A DNA stretch of 6,315 nt from Planctomycetota bacterium (lineage in GTDB: Bacteria; Planctomycetota; Phycisphaerae; Sedimentisphaerales; Anaerohalosphaeraceae), in NCBI GenBank assembly GCA_030637065.1, contig DAOVVQ010000229.1, positions 1-6,315 on the forward strand, given 5' to 3'. This document shows, piece after piece, positions 5,416 to 6,315 of this stretch; positions within the stretch are counted from its first letter, which is position 1; each line of letters opens with the position of its first letter. The translations under genes and the position numbers were made by a program. The notes under the pieces are model-generated. The model ran no database searches, had not been told where the DNA came from, and saw only the letters and a program-made list of their open reading frames with translations.

Positions 5416-6315
5416 ATGGCCGGTCCTTACAAGTACAGATATAACAAGATGGATACGTCCAGCGTGCAGCGACGGTTGGCGCTCGCTCTGCCGGTATTGG
5501 CGTTGGTGTGCCTTTGCGGCTGTGGTGATTTCTTTTCCAGAAAGGCCACCGAACTCGAAGCAAGGGCGATCCTCCAGGAACTAAGCCAGGTCAAAGAAAG
5601 CCCCCACGTTAACAACACCCTCCCGGCAATCTACCTGGCGCCGCCGAAAATACTCCCCATGGAAACCGGCGTCAAGGTCTTCTATTTTACCAAGCACCAC
5701 GCTGTTGACTACTTAGGCAAACTGGTTATTGAGCAGTTTTCTCCGAAGGGTGCCGATCCCAAGGGAAAACCTCTCTTTAGCGGCGGCTGGATGATCAGCC
5801 ACAACCCAGCTACCAATCAACTGATCGTTCAGTGTCCTAACGAAGATGTCGCCGACACGGTGCTCGAATTCCTTGACAATGTCGATGTCCCACCCGTCCA
5901 GATAAATGTTGACTGCCTGATCCTCGAACGCTTTGGCGATGAGACGATGGACTGGGAAACGTCGATATGGATAGAGAACTTCCTGGGCGAGGGGATATCC
6001 CTGGGAGAAGCCAGGGCCAACTTCGGAGCCTTTAGCGATAGAGGTGTGTTCCAACCGATCGCCGATGGGCCATTTGCGGGTCTGGACCCGGCGTTCCCGG
6101 GTGCGTCTCTGAGGGAAGGGGCCAGGTCGACATTCGGTCTTGATTTCGGATACTGGATAAATAAGGGCATTCCCGGCCATCAGGTTCGGACCGTGGTCGA
6201 TATGCTCATCTCCAGGGGTTATCTCAAGATACTCTTGAATCCCACCCTCGAAACCGTCAACGGCAAGAGGGCAACCGTATCGATCAGAGACTTCGCTCCG
6301 ATCGACAAGATCGTC
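5416..6315 (+). CDS. secretin-like lipoprotein, 3' end outside the window
   Basis: The frame is open from ATG 5416 to the window end, giving 300 residues of an incomplete protein. A basic N-terminus and hydrophobic segment (21-34) lead to LCGC, with Cys36 as the likely lipidated residue, so it is probably an outer-membrane lipoprotein. The pattern GWMISHNPATNQLIVQCP (124-141), then FLDNVDVPPVQINVDCLILE (152-171), resembles an N1-type ring domain running into the secretin core. ISRGYLKILLNPTLETVNGK (265-284) resembles the secretin segment in which sites and references are usually annotated as type II/III secretion system protein. The aromatic and glycine-rich stretch at 175-250 is not one I recognise. 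GGGA lies five bases before the ATG, and ATG 5449 is an alternative that gives a shorter signal peptide. Its exact role (type II secretion, pilus or other export) cannot be told from this part. Confidence 0.65.
   Translation, partial: MAGPYKYRYNKMDTSSVQRRLALALPVLALVCLCGCGDFFSRKATELEARAILQELSQVKESPHVNNTLPAIYLAPPKILPMETGVKVFYFTKHHAVDYLGKLVIEQFSPKGADPKGKPLFSGGWMISHNPATNQLIVQCPNEDVADTVLEFLDNVDVPPVQINVDCLILERFGDETMDWETSIWIENFLGEGISLGEARANFGAFSDRGVFQPIADGPFAGLDPAFPGASLREGARSTFGLDFGYWINKGIPGHQVRTVVDMLISRGYLKILLNPTLETVNGKRATVSIRDFAPIDKIV

Overview
The window holds five complete protein genes and the start of a sixth. The organism looks like a diderm bacterium, because the last gene encodes a lipoprotein with secretin-type motifs. 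It probably lives at least partly without oxygen, because thiazole synthesis uses the radical-SAM enzyme ThiH rather than glycine oxidase. The gene set and the dispersed hairpin repeats would fit an uncultured planctomycete (Phycisphaerae-like) or a similar environmental lineage. That placement is a low-confidence inference, since no marker gene is present.

Positions 1-2554 (+ strand) are a thiamin thiazole module: a terminator-type hairpin, thiS, thiG, a roughly 300-bp gap filled by a nested palindrome, then thiH. ThiS carries sulfur as a C-terminal thiocarboxylate, ThiH makes dehydroglycine from tyrosine, and ThiG builds the thiazole phosphate ring from these and deoxyxylulose 5-phosphate. 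ThiF, which activates ThiS, is not encoded here. The hairpin with a run of eight T lies only 20 bp before thiS, leaving no room for a promoter between them. It is therefore probably an attenuator, possibly the expression platform of a TPP riboswitch whose body would lie just outside the window. A second terminator-like hairpin is embedded in the last codons of thiG.

Positions 2555-2799 separate the convergent thiH and pgsA genes and consist mostly of repeats: a GTCATTCC/GGGATGAC inverted repeat and another copy of the GC-rich hairpin unit found inside the thiG-thiH palindrome.

Positions 2800-4893 (- strand) are a probable two-gene operon, rimO (methylthiolation of ribosomal protein S12) followed by pgsA (phosphatidylglycerophosphate synthase), housekeeping genes that are neighbours in many bacteria.

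Positions 4894-5415 are a divergent intergenic region of about 520 bp with a cluster of hairpins, a good extended -10 promoter reading rightward and a long untranslated leader. From 5416 to the window end runs an incomplete gene for a secretin-like lipoprotein.

I see no CRISPR array, tRNA, rRNA, transposase or clearly new defence or metabolic system. The most interesting content is in the non-coding structure: the possible attenuator, the intragenic terminator in thiG and the structured repeat family.
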